Source: Diphasiastrum complanatum
Lineage: Eukaryota; Streptophyta; Lycopodiopsida; Lycopodiales; Lycopodiaceae
NCBI GenBank assembly: GCA_029204225.1
Contig: CM055111.1
Span: 266,453 to 330,452 of the forward strand
DNA length: 64,000 bases
Direction: 5' to 3'
How positions within the stretch are numbered: position 1 is the stretch's first letter; each line of letters opens with the position of its first letter. The notes beneath the pieces were generated by a model. It had not been told where the DNA came from and ran no database searches. It worked only from the letters and a program-made list of their open reading frames with translations. Positions 46,801 through 51,303 of the stretch are shown here, one piece after another. Both the position numbers and the translations under genes were made by a program.

Positions 46801-48113
46801 GATTTTTGAGTCACCCACACATTGTGTACCACAGACCTCTACTCATGCCATCCTCTACACCAGCCTAGTTTGGCTCTTTGCTGCCAGTATTCTCTATTGT
46901 TGGATTTGTCATGCCTATGCAGTGACAGCTACTCATGCACAATTGGTTGAAAAAAGTCACTGACCTGGCCGCCCTCTGTAGACCAGTATGTCTTCTGTAG
47001 CCCAAGGATAGGAGGGGCAGTGCCTAATGTGAAATCCTGAACCTCAACGCTTTGCTGCAAATGCATAAGGCAAAGGACAAATCAAACATACTTTCCAGTA
47101 ACACTACAGAATTGAAACCAAAAGATGCATATTGATTGTCAGAGTAGCTATTAACATTATTACAGATCCTCAAATCAAGGAAAAACTCACAACTACTGAA
47201 AAATGCTCAAGACTTTAATTTAGAATTGATGGCTTTATTCACACCAAAAAGCTTCTAGCCAGGGAATAAAAAAGTCTACTTGAAAATTCAACCGATTGAT
47301 TAAAAGTTTGTGCAGCGTCTCAGAGGGAAAAGATGAACAGCATACTCACAATTGGTTTTGGCCTCTTTTCTTTAATCCTTTTCTGCAAATTGCAATTTCA
47401 GAATAAGCTGATTACAACCAATTTTACATTTCTTGTGTAGAGATACAAAAATTAAATTTAAAATGTTATCAGTTGCAAAATGACCATCAAATTATCGCTA
47501 TCAACACTAATGGGATAGAATGTATTGCCTGAACGAGAGAAAGCATCTTCTTGGAAAGCTTTGGTTCCAGGAAATTGGGCCACACATACATCAGCAACTT
47601 GTTCAGCCACTCACAAGGCTCTATTGGGGTTGTAGGCTGTCACGTACGTAATAGCACAATAGTATTTCCAAATTGTGAGATAATCTAAAAGGCTGCAGAG
47701 TTTAACCGCATAAAGCAACAATTCCAATGCCAAACAAAGCCTGGAACAAACCTGGGTACAGAGAAAGTGACGTTTCCACTTATTATTCAGCTCTTCCACA
47801 GCTTGCTTCCGCTGATGCTTTCCATACTGTCAACAAAAACCCGCACATTAAGTTGGTCTCAAGAGTTGGATTACCTATAGTGGAGTAACCTGCCTTTCTA
47901 GTACCCTTGCATTTAGAAGAGTTTTACCTCAATTGTAGCCCACACGCAGACGACTAGCGGAACCCAGTTTGATAGAGGGACGATCCACCGCTCAATTCCC
48001 CATGCCAGAAGAAAAACCGGTACCAGAAAAGGCAGAAGTGGCTTGTCGGAGACCAAATCGTTCCAAAGTTGATTTGCTTCCCTAGAAGCAACTTCTCTGA
48101 GCCTCTTGGACAT
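10070..48113 (-). CDS. NTMC2T3: NTMC2T3/SYTF-like membrane-anchored SMP and tandem-C2 protein, 5' part of gene (10 exons)
   Basis: Joined exons on the minus strand: 48113-47928, 47826-47752, 47636-47529, 47382-47350, 47054-46965, 20442-20314, 20079-19939, 19704-19273, 19057-18926 and 10291-10070. They give 516 codons with no stop. Residues 25-61 hold two hydrophobic segments (membrane anchor), about 90-280 an SMP-type domain, about 287-420 C2A without the SDPY calcium motif, and from about 484 the start of C2B with [10 protein letters not shown] (Asp 501 and 507 as likely calcium ligands). Plant NTMC2/synaptotagmin proteins of this layout act at ER contact sites in lipid transfer and tethering. 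The rest of C2B and the stop codon are not in the window. Every intron is phase 0. The symbol comes from overall architecture and remembered family motifs; assignment to type 3 rather than another NTMC2 type is likely but unproven. Confidence 0.88.
10510..10609 (-). mobile_element. tRNA-related SINE head with 15-bp target-site duplication
   Basis: A 70-bp insert at 10525-10594 is flanked by identical 15-bp direct repeats (TCAATCATAATAATG at 10510-10524 and 10595-10609). On the minus strand it carries a pol III box A (TGGCTTAGTTGG, 10582-10571) and box B (GTTCAAGCCTC, 10546-10536) at tRNA-like spacing. Terminal CCAAG and CTTGG can pair. This looks like the tRNA-derived head of an Au-like plant SINE, inserted without the usual tRNA-unrelated body or tail. 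Confidence 0.8.
10610..12423. other. Intron 9 sequence without recognised features
   Basis: AT-rich sequence with no open frame I can assign to a family. Short frames near 11700-12290 on both strands overlap each other and show no domain motif. Confidence 0.5.
12429..12818 (+). repeat. Copia-A 5' LTR
   Basis: It follows the TSD ATTAC. It starts AATTGAAATAAATG where the 3' copy has TGTTGAAATAAATG, and ends TTTGTCA directly before the primer binding site. Confidence 0.93.
12819..12831 (+). other. Copia-A primer binding site
   Basis: TGGTATCAGAGCA directly abuts the 5' LTR and matches the 3' end complement of initiator Met-tRNA. The leader runs from here to the gag start at 13229. Confidence 0.88.
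13229..14509 (+). CDS. Copia-A gag-protease ORF
   Basis: A 426-codon frame that ends at an in-frame TAG where pol would normally continue. The first 200 or so residues are the Copia gag core ([16 protein letters not shown]; later [11 protein letters not shown] and LTKIQDL). A CCHC zinc knuckle, [14 protein letters not shown], occupies residues 258-271. The aspartic protease has [12 protein letters not shown] with the catalytic Asp at residue 323. The [16 protein letters not shown] segment follows. The product would form the capsid and mature it. Only the final TAG separates it from the downstream integrase segment, so the frame broke late. Confidence 0.92.
   Translation: MSSLAESMLSEASQLDGTNFSIWKFKIKNILEDKECWKLVTGEEPVPTSELELKDYIKRGEKAHRIINMSVRDNVIPLIKSAKGPVDAWHILCALYETTSTTRFLYLKNKLYTLIMETGETVTNHLTKIQDLRYQLSVLAESIANKDLVSLVLNSLSYAYQNFVMMISVREKIPTYEEVYGLLLQEEMRRVNHSKREDFQEHAFASKKKQNPAKDKKKGKGKNKGAPQTLEQGMENLQMSEAQSSSNTSSTPRRKGNCNYCGKYGHFAFECRKKLAKQKKGTKKQGGNVVESVAREEQSDIRQAELFSVGLASQATTGGWYIDSGASKHMTPHRDWFDTFVRICDGQEVCLGDNSTHKVKGKGTVPVKLPSGEVKVIKNVLYVPRLAKNLLSVGAITRQNMKVEFDATSCLVLDLSDNMKVVAKGL
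14528..15390 (+). pseudogene. Copia-A integrase, frameshifted
   Basis: The GAG-pre-integrase zinc region ([14 protein letters not shown] ... [15 protein letters not shown]) lies at about 14580-14740. A frame change occurs in the G8 run near 14819-14826, a likely homopolymer slip. The core then continues with [30 protein letters not shown] and [16 protein letters not shown], so the D, D and E catalytic residues are retained. The [10 protein letters not shown] segment is the last part before the deletion junction. Confidence 0.9.
15391..15961 (+). pseudogene. Copia-A RNase H segment fused to integrase
   Basis: Directly after the integrase comes [17 protein letters not shown] and the RNase H block [51 protein letters not shown] and AADIFTKAL follow. 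The RNase H acidic residues are present. The whole reverse transcriptase and its YxDD motif are absent, so this element cannot copy itself. The frame runs a few codons into the 3' LTR. Confidence 0.9.
15941..15950 (+). other. Copia-A polypurine tract
   Basis: GAGGGGGGGG immediately precedes the 3' LTR. Confidence 0.85.
15951..16339 (+). repeat. Copia-A 3' LTR
   Basis: It begins TGTTGAAATAAATG and ends TTTGTCA, followed by the TSD ATTAC. A (TC)n-containing block differs by a few bases from the 5' copy. Confidence 0.93.
16719..17331. repeat. Two-unit tandem duplication, period about 318 bp
   Basis: The block starting 'gttttca' at 16719 recurs at 17037. It shows long shared stretches such as 'ggtttggcattct', 'cttgaaatgtatgatagaattca' and 'agattgggtcct'. 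The units are diverged by substitutions and small indels. The 370 bp between Copia-A and this repeat show nothing recognisable. Confidence 0.8.
17398..17527. repeat. Two-unit tandem duplication, period 65 bp
   Basis: The unit starting 'cacttcttcaaaatcc' at 17398 repeats at 17463 almost perfectly, including 'cttcagcttca' and 'gagtttctccaagcgt'. Confidence 0.9.
18020..18440 (+). pseudogene. Copia gag remnant with zinc knuckle
   Basis: The plus strand reads [20 protein letters not shown], typical of the gag C-terminal region. Past frame breaks there is a decayed CTFCGKSNH and then a complete CCHC knuckle, [14 protein letters not shown], near 18335-18376. No LTRs or pol are recognisable next to it. 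Sequence from 17530 to 18020 and from 18440 to 18860 gives nothing firm. Confidence 0.65.
18861..18922. repeat. (AG)n microsatellite at the 5' splice site after exon 9
   Basis: About 31 perfect AG units on the plus strand, CT on the coding strand. The tract starts three bases into intron 9. Confidence 0.97.
18926..19057 (-). CDS. NTMC2T3: NTMC2T3-like exon 9 (residues 399-442)
   Basis: The acceptor is TTCTGTGTAG. The exon begins [20 protein letters not shown] and ends VPVEGTAGE, the end of C2A and the start of the inter-C2 linker. The donor is GAG followed by GTTCTCTCTC, at the edge of a CT microsatellite. Its frame joins exon 8 and exon 10 without a break. Confidence 0.9.
19273..19704 (-). 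CDS. NTMC2T3: NTMC2T3-like exon 8 (residues 255-398)
   Basis: This is the largest exon, 144 codons, with acceptor CTTTTGCAG and donor AAG/GTTAGT. It encodes the SMP end ([19 protein letters not shown]) and the start of C2A ([16 protein letters not shown]). A Ser-rich loop and [19 protein letters not shown] lead to [10 protein letters not shown]. The loop lacks the Asp-rich SDPY motif, so C2A is unlikely to bind calcium in the usual way. Confidence 0.93.
19939..20079 (-). CDS. NTMC2T3: NTMC2T3-like exon 7 (residues 208-254)
   Basis: Acceptor CACTGTCAG, donor TTG/GTACGT. It encodes the SMP strand-rich segment [20 protein letters not shown] followed by [20 protein letters not shown], strongly characteristic of the family. 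Confidence 0.93.
20314..20442 (-). CDS. NTMC2T3: NTMC2T3-like exon 6 (residues 165-207)
   Basis: It encodes [20 protein letters not shown] and [13 protein letters not shown] of the SMP domain. The donor GAT/GTATGT is strong. The acceptor is TTTTGAGCAG; using the AG three bases upstream would add one Gln. This exon sits 26.5 kb from exon 5. Confidence 0.92.
20443..21155. other. Start of intron 5 on the exon 6 side, unassigned
   Basis: No gene recognised. The phrase 'ttctctcacctct.ttgtgt.gttcttgt' occurs at about 20850 and again at 21032, suggesting a decayed repeat related to the LINE remnant that follows. Confidence 0.4.
21156..21275. repeat. Duplicated 29-bp unit running into a (CT)n microsatellite
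   Basis: The unit 'gtggagcttcatcaat' plus a short CT run occurs at 21156 and 21185. The second copy opens into about 37 CT dinucleotides at 21202-21275. Confidence 0.95.
21370..21960 (+). pseudogene. LINE endonuclease-domain remnant
   Basis: Across several frames the plus strand reads [21 protein letters not shown] and VVCYFPLE, then [12 protein letters not shown] near 21680-21715 and [15 protein letters not shown] near 21920-21957. These are the GDFN and S-x-x-D-Y motifs of the exonuclease/endonuclease/phosphatase fold found at the start of plant L1-type LINE ORF2. No reverse transcriptase follows. Confidence 0.7.
22099..22881. mobile_element. hAT-like non-autonomous element (MITE) with 8-bp TSD
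   Basis: Imperfect terminal inverted repeats, CATAGCTGCAGCG at 22099 and CGCTGCAACTATG ending at 22881, are flanked by the identical 8-bp repeat ATCGAGAT (22091-22098 and 22882-22889). An 8-bp TSD and termini with A at position 2 and G at position 5 fit the hAT superfamily. Subterminal zones carry many 'ATTCGCGATT'-type repeats. The middle has long C and G runs (22380-22450) and poly-T/poly-A tracts. No transposase is encoded. Part of the body recurs at 32876-33190. Confidence 0.8.
23061..23429 (+). repeat. LTR of a second Ty3/gypsy family, copy A
   Basis: It is homologous in inverted orientation to 39207-39553. The consensus ends are TGTTAAAAGGGG and CTCTAACA; copy A has TA instead of TG at its start. 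Similarity continues past CTCTAACA into flanking sequence in both copies, which marks that side as internal and suggests plus orientation. The stretch 23430-24200 gives no protein motif. Confidence 0.6.
24205..24780 (+). pseudogene. Ty3/gypsy integrase C-terminus and chromodomain remnant
   Basis: The plus strand encodes [19 protein letters not shown], then [20 protein letters not shown] and the [10 protein letters not shown] module. HPVFHVS is followed by a stop. A second frame reads [20 protein letters not shown], then a TGA, then [13 protein letters not shown], a chromodomain. It may belong to the element whose LTR is at 23061. Its coding sequence is unlike GYP1. Confidence 0.8.
24781..25110 (+). 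pseudogene. Copia gag (UBN2-type) remnant
   Basis: It directly follows the chromodomain remnant. It reads KEVWDILSA, a stop, [20 protein letters not shown], then a further stop and [20 protein letters not shown]. These are standard Copia gag motifs. The fusion to a gypsy integrase shows recombination between element types. Confidence 0.7.
25350..25654 (-). pseudogene. Copia RNase H remnant
   Basis: The minus strand reads [20 protein letters not shown] and [17 protein letters not shown], then an AEYMAA-like stretch with stops. This is the RNase H of an element different from Copia-B1, whose 3' LTR begins at 25655 right beside it. Confidence 0.7.
25655..26113 (-). repeat. Copia-B1 3' LTR
   Basis: 459 bp, related to the two LTRs of Copia-B2. 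It has only one clear copy of the 23-bp 'gactattggct.tccaact' unit that is present four times in each Copia-B2 LTR. Confidence 0.88.
26231..26929 (-). pseudogene. Copia-B1 second linker module (diverged duplicate)
   Basis: A 232-codon frame. It contains [54 protein letters not shown] and [20 protein letters not shown]. These segments correspond in order to those of the neighbouring module at 27134-27559. The last one resembles the start of Copia reverse transcriptase, but the following [14 protein letters not shown] is not RT-like. No YxDD motif is present. Confidence 0.65.
27134..27559 (-). pseudogene. Copia-B1 first integrase-RT linker module
   Basis: The frame reads [60 protein letters not shown] and [20 protein letters not shown]. 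It is Gln/Pro-rich, like the variable region between integrase and reverse transcriptase in Copia polyproteins. The inverted copy in Copia-B2 continues into a true RT start ([20 protein letters not shown]). Confidence 0.7.
27560..28484 (-). pseudogene. Copia-B1 GAG-pre-integrase and integrase
   Basis: The minus strand reads [20 protein letters not shown] and [16 protein letters not shown], then [46 protein letters not shown] and [15 protein letters not shown]. The D, D and E residues of integrase are present. The 5' end is cut by the GYP2 fusion just upstream of [20 protein letters not shown]. Confidence 0.88.
28485..30209 (-). pseudogene. GYP2 protease end, reverse transcriptase and RNase H
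   Basis: The frame from 30209 gives [19 protein letters not shown], then [57 protein letters not shown] and [16 protein letters not shown]. After a frame change near 29390 come [20 protein letters not shown], the catalytic segment, and RNase H with [16 protein letters not shown]. It is better preserved than GYP1. Confidence 0.9.
30203..31624 (-). pseudogene. GYP2 gag, zinc knuckle and protease start
   Basis: The start [20 protein letters not shown] is at 31624. Gag core motifs near 31110 ([20 protein letters not shown]) are followed by breaks, then a complete CCHC knuckle [14 protein letters not shown] near 30600. The protease segment [14 protein letters not shown] near 30340 has DGA where DTG or DSG is usual. 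In this clade DGA-like variants occur, so I cannot say whether it is damage. Confidence 0.82.
32498..32510 (-). other. GYP2 primer binding site
   Basis: TGGTATCAGAGCC on the minus strand, one base inside the LTR, as in GYP1. Confidence 0.85.
32512..32871 (-). repeat. GYP2 5' LTR
   Basis: 360 bp, TGTAATAGATCC to GCTCGTAACA on the plus strand. It gives the full LTR length without the 68-bp insert seen at 1983-2050. Confidence 0.88.
32876..33190. mobile_element. Fragment of the hAT-like MITE body
   Basis: It matches 22490-22800 in the same orientation, from 'tataaaaatggggg' through 'tttatgcccccaactgtatg' and 'atttcag.cataagctattttt'. Neither terminus is present. The left edge is the GYP2 LTR. 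The stretch 33191-33994 gives no recognisable gene. Confidence 0.75.
34000..34504 (-). repeat. Copia-B2 3' LTR
   Basis: TGTAGGAAATAG to CATTCCAACA, with a four-unit 23-bp minisatellite beginning at 34183. The polypurine tract (AAGGAGGG on the minus strand) lies at 34505-34515. Confidence 0.92.
34505..34949 (-). pseudogene. Copia-B2 end of second linker module
   Basis: The minus strand reads [20 protein letters not shown], then [20 protein letters not shown] and [18 protein letters not shown]. It is the same module as in Copia-B1 at 26231-26929, cut near 34950 where the inverted block begins. Confidence 0.7.
34950..36181 (+). pseudogene. Inverted block of Copia-B2: integrase end, linker modules, RT start
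   Basis: In this block the coding strand is plus, opposite to the rest of the element. It begins with [19 protein letters not shown]-type integrase sequence near 35000, then [20 protein letters not shown]. The linker follows ([20 protein letters not shown], with a duplicated GQQGPSSE repeat), then [20 protein letters not shown], the true RT start. The frame jumps directly to [16 protein letters not shown], so the body of RT is deleted. A second frame (35811-36181) holds the start of the second linker module. Confidence 0.85.
36182..36884 (-). pseudogene. Copia-B2 GAG-pre-integrase and first half of integrase
   Basis: The minus strand reads [67 protein letters not shown] and [20 protein letters not shown]. 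It breaks at the inversion point after ENQFGHSL, where Copia-B1 continues [11 protein letters not shown]. Confidence 0.88.
36842..37626 (-). pseudogene. Copia-B2 gag
   Basis: The frame includes [20 protein letters not shown] and GDEERPP, then [18 protein letters not shown] and HLTKIKDL. After a frame change it continues [18 protein letters not shown] and [14 protein letters not shown]. The zinc knuckle and the protease active site are missing: gag is joined directly to the sequence after protease near 36860. The leader to the primer binding site spans 37627-38156. Confidence 0.85.
38157..38169 (-). other. Copia-B2 primer binding site
   Basis: TGGTATCAGAGCC on the minus strand directly abuts the 5' LTR. 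Confidence 0.9.
38170..38679 (-). repeat. Copia-B2 5' LTR
   Basis: 510 bp, very similar to the 3' LTR including the four 23-bp units at 38358, 38381, 38404 and 38427. The TSD TTTAC follows. Confidence 0.92.
39207..39553 (-). repeat. LTR of the second Ty3/gypsy family, copy B
   Basis: On the plus strand it starts TGTTAGAGTGAATTTC and ends CCCCTTTTAACA, with terminal TGTTA/TAACA. It is the inverted partner of 23061-23429. The stretch 39554-40470 holds no gene I recognise. Confidence 0.6.
40876..42257 (+). pseudogene. Copia-C1 gag and protease
   Basis: [20 protein letters not shown] is followed by [28 protein letters not shown] and [18 protein letters not shown]. An in-frame TGA at about 41311 interrupts [18 protein letters not shown]. 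After frame changes come the CCHC knuckle [14 protein letters not shown] (near 41590-41630) and protease [13 protein letters not shown] with the DSG triad. [18 protein letters not shown] and the zinc region start [17 protein letters not shown] end the segment. Confidence 0.88.
42258..43330 (+). pseudogene. Copia-C1 integrase and RT start
   Basis: [47 protein letters not shown] and [15 protein letters not shown] keep the D, D and E residues. [11 protein letters not shown] and GIFVGYSEG precede a frame change near 42950. The linker then reads [20 protein letters not shown] and ends [17 protein letters not shown], the normal start of reverse transcriptase, after which homology to RT stops. Confidence 0.85.
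43331..44230 (+). pseudogene. Copia-C1 acquired coding module of unknown origin
   Basis: Where reverse transcriptase should be, the element encodes a different protein in two overlapping frames, with the change near 43590 in a T9 run. Segments such as [48 protein letters not shown] and [20 protein letters not shown] recur in the same order in Copia-C2. I know no domain that fits. It ends at [10 protein letters not shown] and passes straight into the RNase H tail [17 protein letters not shown]. Confidence 0.75.
44231..44443 (+). pseudogene. Copia-C1 RNase H tail
   Basis: [20 protein letters not shown] and [17 protein letters not shown] are the last motifs of Copia RNase H. The frame ends at the start of the 3' LTR. 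Confidence 0.85.
44439..45084 (+). repeat. Copia-C1 3' LTR
   Basis: It starts TGTGAAAGATTC and ends GAAATCTTTCACA, so the terminal ten or so bases form an inverted repeat. It contains 'tataaaagga' near 44714, a possible TATA box. Confidence 0.78.
45752..46679 (-). mobile_element. Probable 5' end of another LTR retrotransposon
   Basis: On the minus strand a primer binding site TGGTATCAGAGCC (45998-45986) is preceded by a repeat-rich LTR-like region that could start TGTCATGCCCACG at 46679. It is followed by an open frame including [20 protein letters not shown]. The LTR end is not a clean CA, so the limits are tentative. No pol is present. Confidence 0.45.
46325..46680. repeat. Two-unit tandem repeat, period 178 bp
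   Basis: The unit 'actcactgatagaccca' at 46325 recurs at 46503 with high similarity across the whole unit, including 'ccaaccattaattatgacca' and 'gggataatcaatccgagatc'. It lies inside the putative LTR. Confidence 0.93.
46965..47054 (-). CDS. NTMC2T3: NTMC2T3-like exon 5 (residues 135-164)
   Basis: Acceptor GCATTTGCAG, donor CAG/GTCAGT. It encodes [20 protein letters not shown] and then [10 protein letters not shown], the conserved SMP entry strand and loop. The 26.5-kb intron 5 begins here. Confidence 0.93.
47350..47382 (-). CDS. NTMC2T3: NTMC2T3-like exon 4 (residues 124-134)
   Basis: A 33-base micro-exon encoding [11 protein letters not shown], with acceptor AATTTGCAG and donor ATT/GTGAGT. 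The basic stretch matches the family region just before the SMP strand. Confidence 0.88.
47529..47636 (-). CDS. NTMC2T3: NTMC2T3-like exon 3 (residues 88-123)
   Basis: Acceptor CGTGACAG. It encodes [20 protein letters not shown] followed by [16 protein letters not shown], the start of the SMP domain. The apparent donor is CAG/GCAATA, a GC donor. A GT six bases upstream (CTC/GTTCAG) would remove Val-Gln and keep the frame. Confidence 0.88.
47752..47826 (-). CDS. NTMC2T3: NTMC2T3-like exon 2 (residues 63-87)
   Basis: Acceptor GTTGACAG, donor CAG/GTTTGT. It encodes [20 protein letters not shown] plus FLCTQ, the cytosolic segment after the membrane anchor. Confidence 0.9.
47928..48113 (-). CDS. 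NTMC2T3: NTMC2T3-like exon 1 (residues 1-62), membrane anchor
   Basis: The ATG at 48113 gives [17 protein letters not shown], then two hydrophobic stretches, [16 protein letters not shown] (25-40) and [18 protein letters not shown] (44-61). Basic residues before the first segment and its short length suit an N-terminal ER anchor without a cleaved signal. The donor is GAG/GTAAAA. A second ATG lies upstream at 48205 in another frame; I prefer 48113 because its frame carries the family motif. Confidence 0.92.
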
Positions 48114-48900
48114 GTTAATAACTTTCTACGAGCACTTGTCTTAATTGCACTCACCTTCTCATGCTCAAACTGAAATTTCTCGGAGATCAATCGTCCATCT
48201 GCCAATGCTTTCTGGTGAAGCTGAATTTATGCTCCAAACATCTATGTGCTCACCAGTTGGGCCTGAAGCTTCAGATTCTGTTTTGCAAAAGGTCCGCGGC
48301 TATTCGCCGTGCTGTTGATTTTAGGAAAATGCAAAGCAGAAAATGGGGTATGCTGTATGCTCGTATGCTCCAAATCAGAAGGTACATTCAGCAATAGCGT
48401 GGTGCAGCATGAATTCTGAAACCTTTGATAAATTTCTACTTATCTTTGCATACGAATATACGGAGGCTGCCATCATGAGATCGTGCGAGCACCTTGTCAA
48501 AATGTGAAACTAGATTGAGCCTCGAGGGAGGGAGAAAATGTCTGCGCACCGAGAAAGAGAGCGCGCGCGCACGACTGTGAGCCATGCAACAGGAGCGCCG
48601 GCAAGGCCCACCTTCATGTGACGGTGCACAATGATTTTAGCAAAAAAATTGCACAGTTGGGATGAAATTGCACCGTCAGTCAACAAGCGCGATGCAGAAT
48701 AAGAATATCTCCTCCGGTCATACACACGCCGCCCACAAGTTCCTTAGATATCCGTGCGGACTCCGGAGCAAAATTCAGTTTTTACTTCTTTTTTTGAAAG
48801 AAAACACCGCACTCGCGGGTCCTTCGAAGGAAATTGTTCAAATATTGATTTGACGAGGAAGGGCCTCCCCCCTCTTATTTATTTTTATTGTGCATACAAA
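48114..48900 (-). promoter_or_regulatory. 5' flank and presumed promoter of the NTMC2T3-like gene
   Basis: Upstream of the start codon the sequence is locally GC-rich, with a short (CG)n run near 48560 and CCGCC-like motifs. An AT-rich 'ataaaaataaataag' on the minus strand near 48885-48870 could serve as a TATA element. The transcription start cannot be placed from sequence. Confidence 0.35.
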
Positions 48901-51300
48901 ATAATAAATTGAATTTTCCGAGTTCAATTGGAATCTTCCATGTGAATAGTATGTATGTAATATTCATGGACCAAGCCTGGCTTCTTACATATGAAATTGT
49001 CATACAAGATTCAAGATTTTCTTGAAGATCTCGCATTGAAACTCAAAAAACATTGGAAAGAAAGCAAGCTATTCTATATTTTTTGAGGATATAGAAAAAG
49101 ATTAGTCTTATGCACCTGAAAGATCGCACATAGCCATCAGCACTCAGACTTGGTCCCTAAAGGTCTTTTAAATTGTTTTATATGGCAATAAGCATTTAAG
49201 GCTGGCCCACAATGACTTATTTTTTTACTATTGGTGGAAGGTGTGATCCATGTGCACAAGCAACTCATCATGCCATATATATGCTTTGAAAAGGTTGGCA
49301 CTAGAACAATACAAGAAATTAAGATCCATCATCTCCCAACAAATTTCTTAGTGGAGAGTGTCTTAGACCCTATGTTGAATATGATGGATGGGTGCAAGGC
49401 ATGATTGAAGTTTTCTCTCACCATCTCCTCATGTGTGTTATGACTTGAGTTGAACTCTTGACCTCAATAAGATAAAATGAAAATTAACTGTATGATGACA
49501 AAGATGGGTATAGTTAAGAAAGTCTCAATGTGTTGGGCTAAAGCCTTAGGTTAATTGTACAAATATGTAAAAGATACTTAATAAAATTCAAGAATGAAAG
49601 AGACTTGAAATCAACACAAACCTACAAAATTTCACTATTATTTGATTTTGTTACTCATTGCACATATTAAATAAGTCTCACATCATCATCAAAGATGTAT
49701 TATAAAGAGAAATAAATACTTCAACCAAGCTTACATATGTATTTCTACCTCTACACTCATGGTGATTATGGAAGTTAAGTCAAGTTTACCCAAATTGATA
49801 GCTATACTACATTTTTCTAACAATCCTATGCAATTTCATAAGGGACTATAATGAGTTTGAAGATGATCTTACATCCTTTTCAATAATATTAAGTTGCACA
49901 ATAGGCCAACATAAAAATATGCACTAATGACGTGGAATTTGGAAGCAACTAAAGCATTAACAAAAACTACTTACTACCACAATTAGCATGAATATACTTT
50001 GTTTGTGATTGTACTTTTGTACTACCTAGATGCTCCACTAACATATTATGATGAGCCACGACTAGATATGTTGTCACAACTAGCAAATATTCTCACACAA
50101 TTATTTTTCAATTCCCTTTTAACCCAAATGAGTAGGCTCAAACATTTAAGGAGAAGCCTAACGTATGGGACAAAAAATAATTAGCAGCAAAACTCTTAGA
50201 ATATTGTTGGGAACTTAAGGGTGTACAATTTATAAGAGATTGGAGCTCCTTATATCAATTTCAAATAGCATGTGTGTACAATTTCATTATACGAGGTGTT
50301 TTGTTCATGGTCTATGCAGTAGGGGCTGCACTCCAAGAAGAGCTAGTTACGTGGCCTTGCACTTTGTCAATAATTGCAACATGAACTATTTTTAGTTTCT
50401 TTATATTGCTTATTAGTTCCTTCGTATGATGCATTATGAGTCTATTATTATCAATTTAGAATTGTGGTACAAGTTTGAATAATCTCAACATTTTGTTTGA
50501 CCATATGCAAGTTCATGGATATAGTACTTGTTCACAGAAGCGTCATGAATTTGGTTATGTGCTTGGACAATGTGTCTTGGTCATAGTTTCTCTCTCACCT
50601 TTACTTCTTGCTATTTCTACTCATCTGTCACCCTCACTAGTGTTTTCGATAAGAGGATATGTACACAGCCACCCTTTCATGTCCTCATGTTTGGAAACTT
50701 TTTCAAGACAAAAGATTGTTAATGTTTTATCAAATATGCACATCCACATTTAACATTAAAAATAGAACCATTGCACTTGCATCCAAATAAAAAGTATCCA
50801 AAAACCTTATGAATATCAACTCATTTTATGTCAGATGTCTTGGACGCTCTTAAGAAAACATTGAAAAGGTTATTTTAAATGGGAGTCAAAGAAGAGTGCA
50901 AGTTAAAGAGGCACAATAGCAATAGAATCATTCTTTCTTATATACATTTATGTCATAGCTTATTCTATAGGCAGAGCTTCATCAAGAATAAGCCTTAAAG
51001 CCTTTTGCAGTTATTTATGCTCCAATCAATCATGGGAAAAAGAAAACCTTACTTGTTAAGGCCTCCATAGAAATGGTGAAATTGCTCTCATTTCATGACC
51101 TTCTTACCACAAAAGAAAAATAGTCTATGTTATGAAATACTTGGCCTTTTTTGGTTGAGAGGAGATGGAGGTACACCCATACGAAACTGAAGTGTGTGAA
51201 GTAGGTTGAAAGATGTGTTATAGGACCATGTCAAAAAGGGAGGCTCTAATCGGAAAGCCAAGGTAGTGTGAGAAATGATCAACTAGTTTGAGATTTATCA
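48901..51300. other. Unassigned 2.4-kb flank
   Basis: AT-rich. The short frames here (for example 49999-50184 and 50475-50753) show no family motif and no repeat structure I can name. Confidence 0.5.
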
Positions 51301-51303
51301 TGT

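Noticed and set aside
48153-48205. An upstream start codon at 48205 with a GTGAGT donor for exon 1
   Set aside because: That frame lacks the conserved membrane-anchor motif, while the ATG at 48113 gives it and splices cleanly to exon 2.
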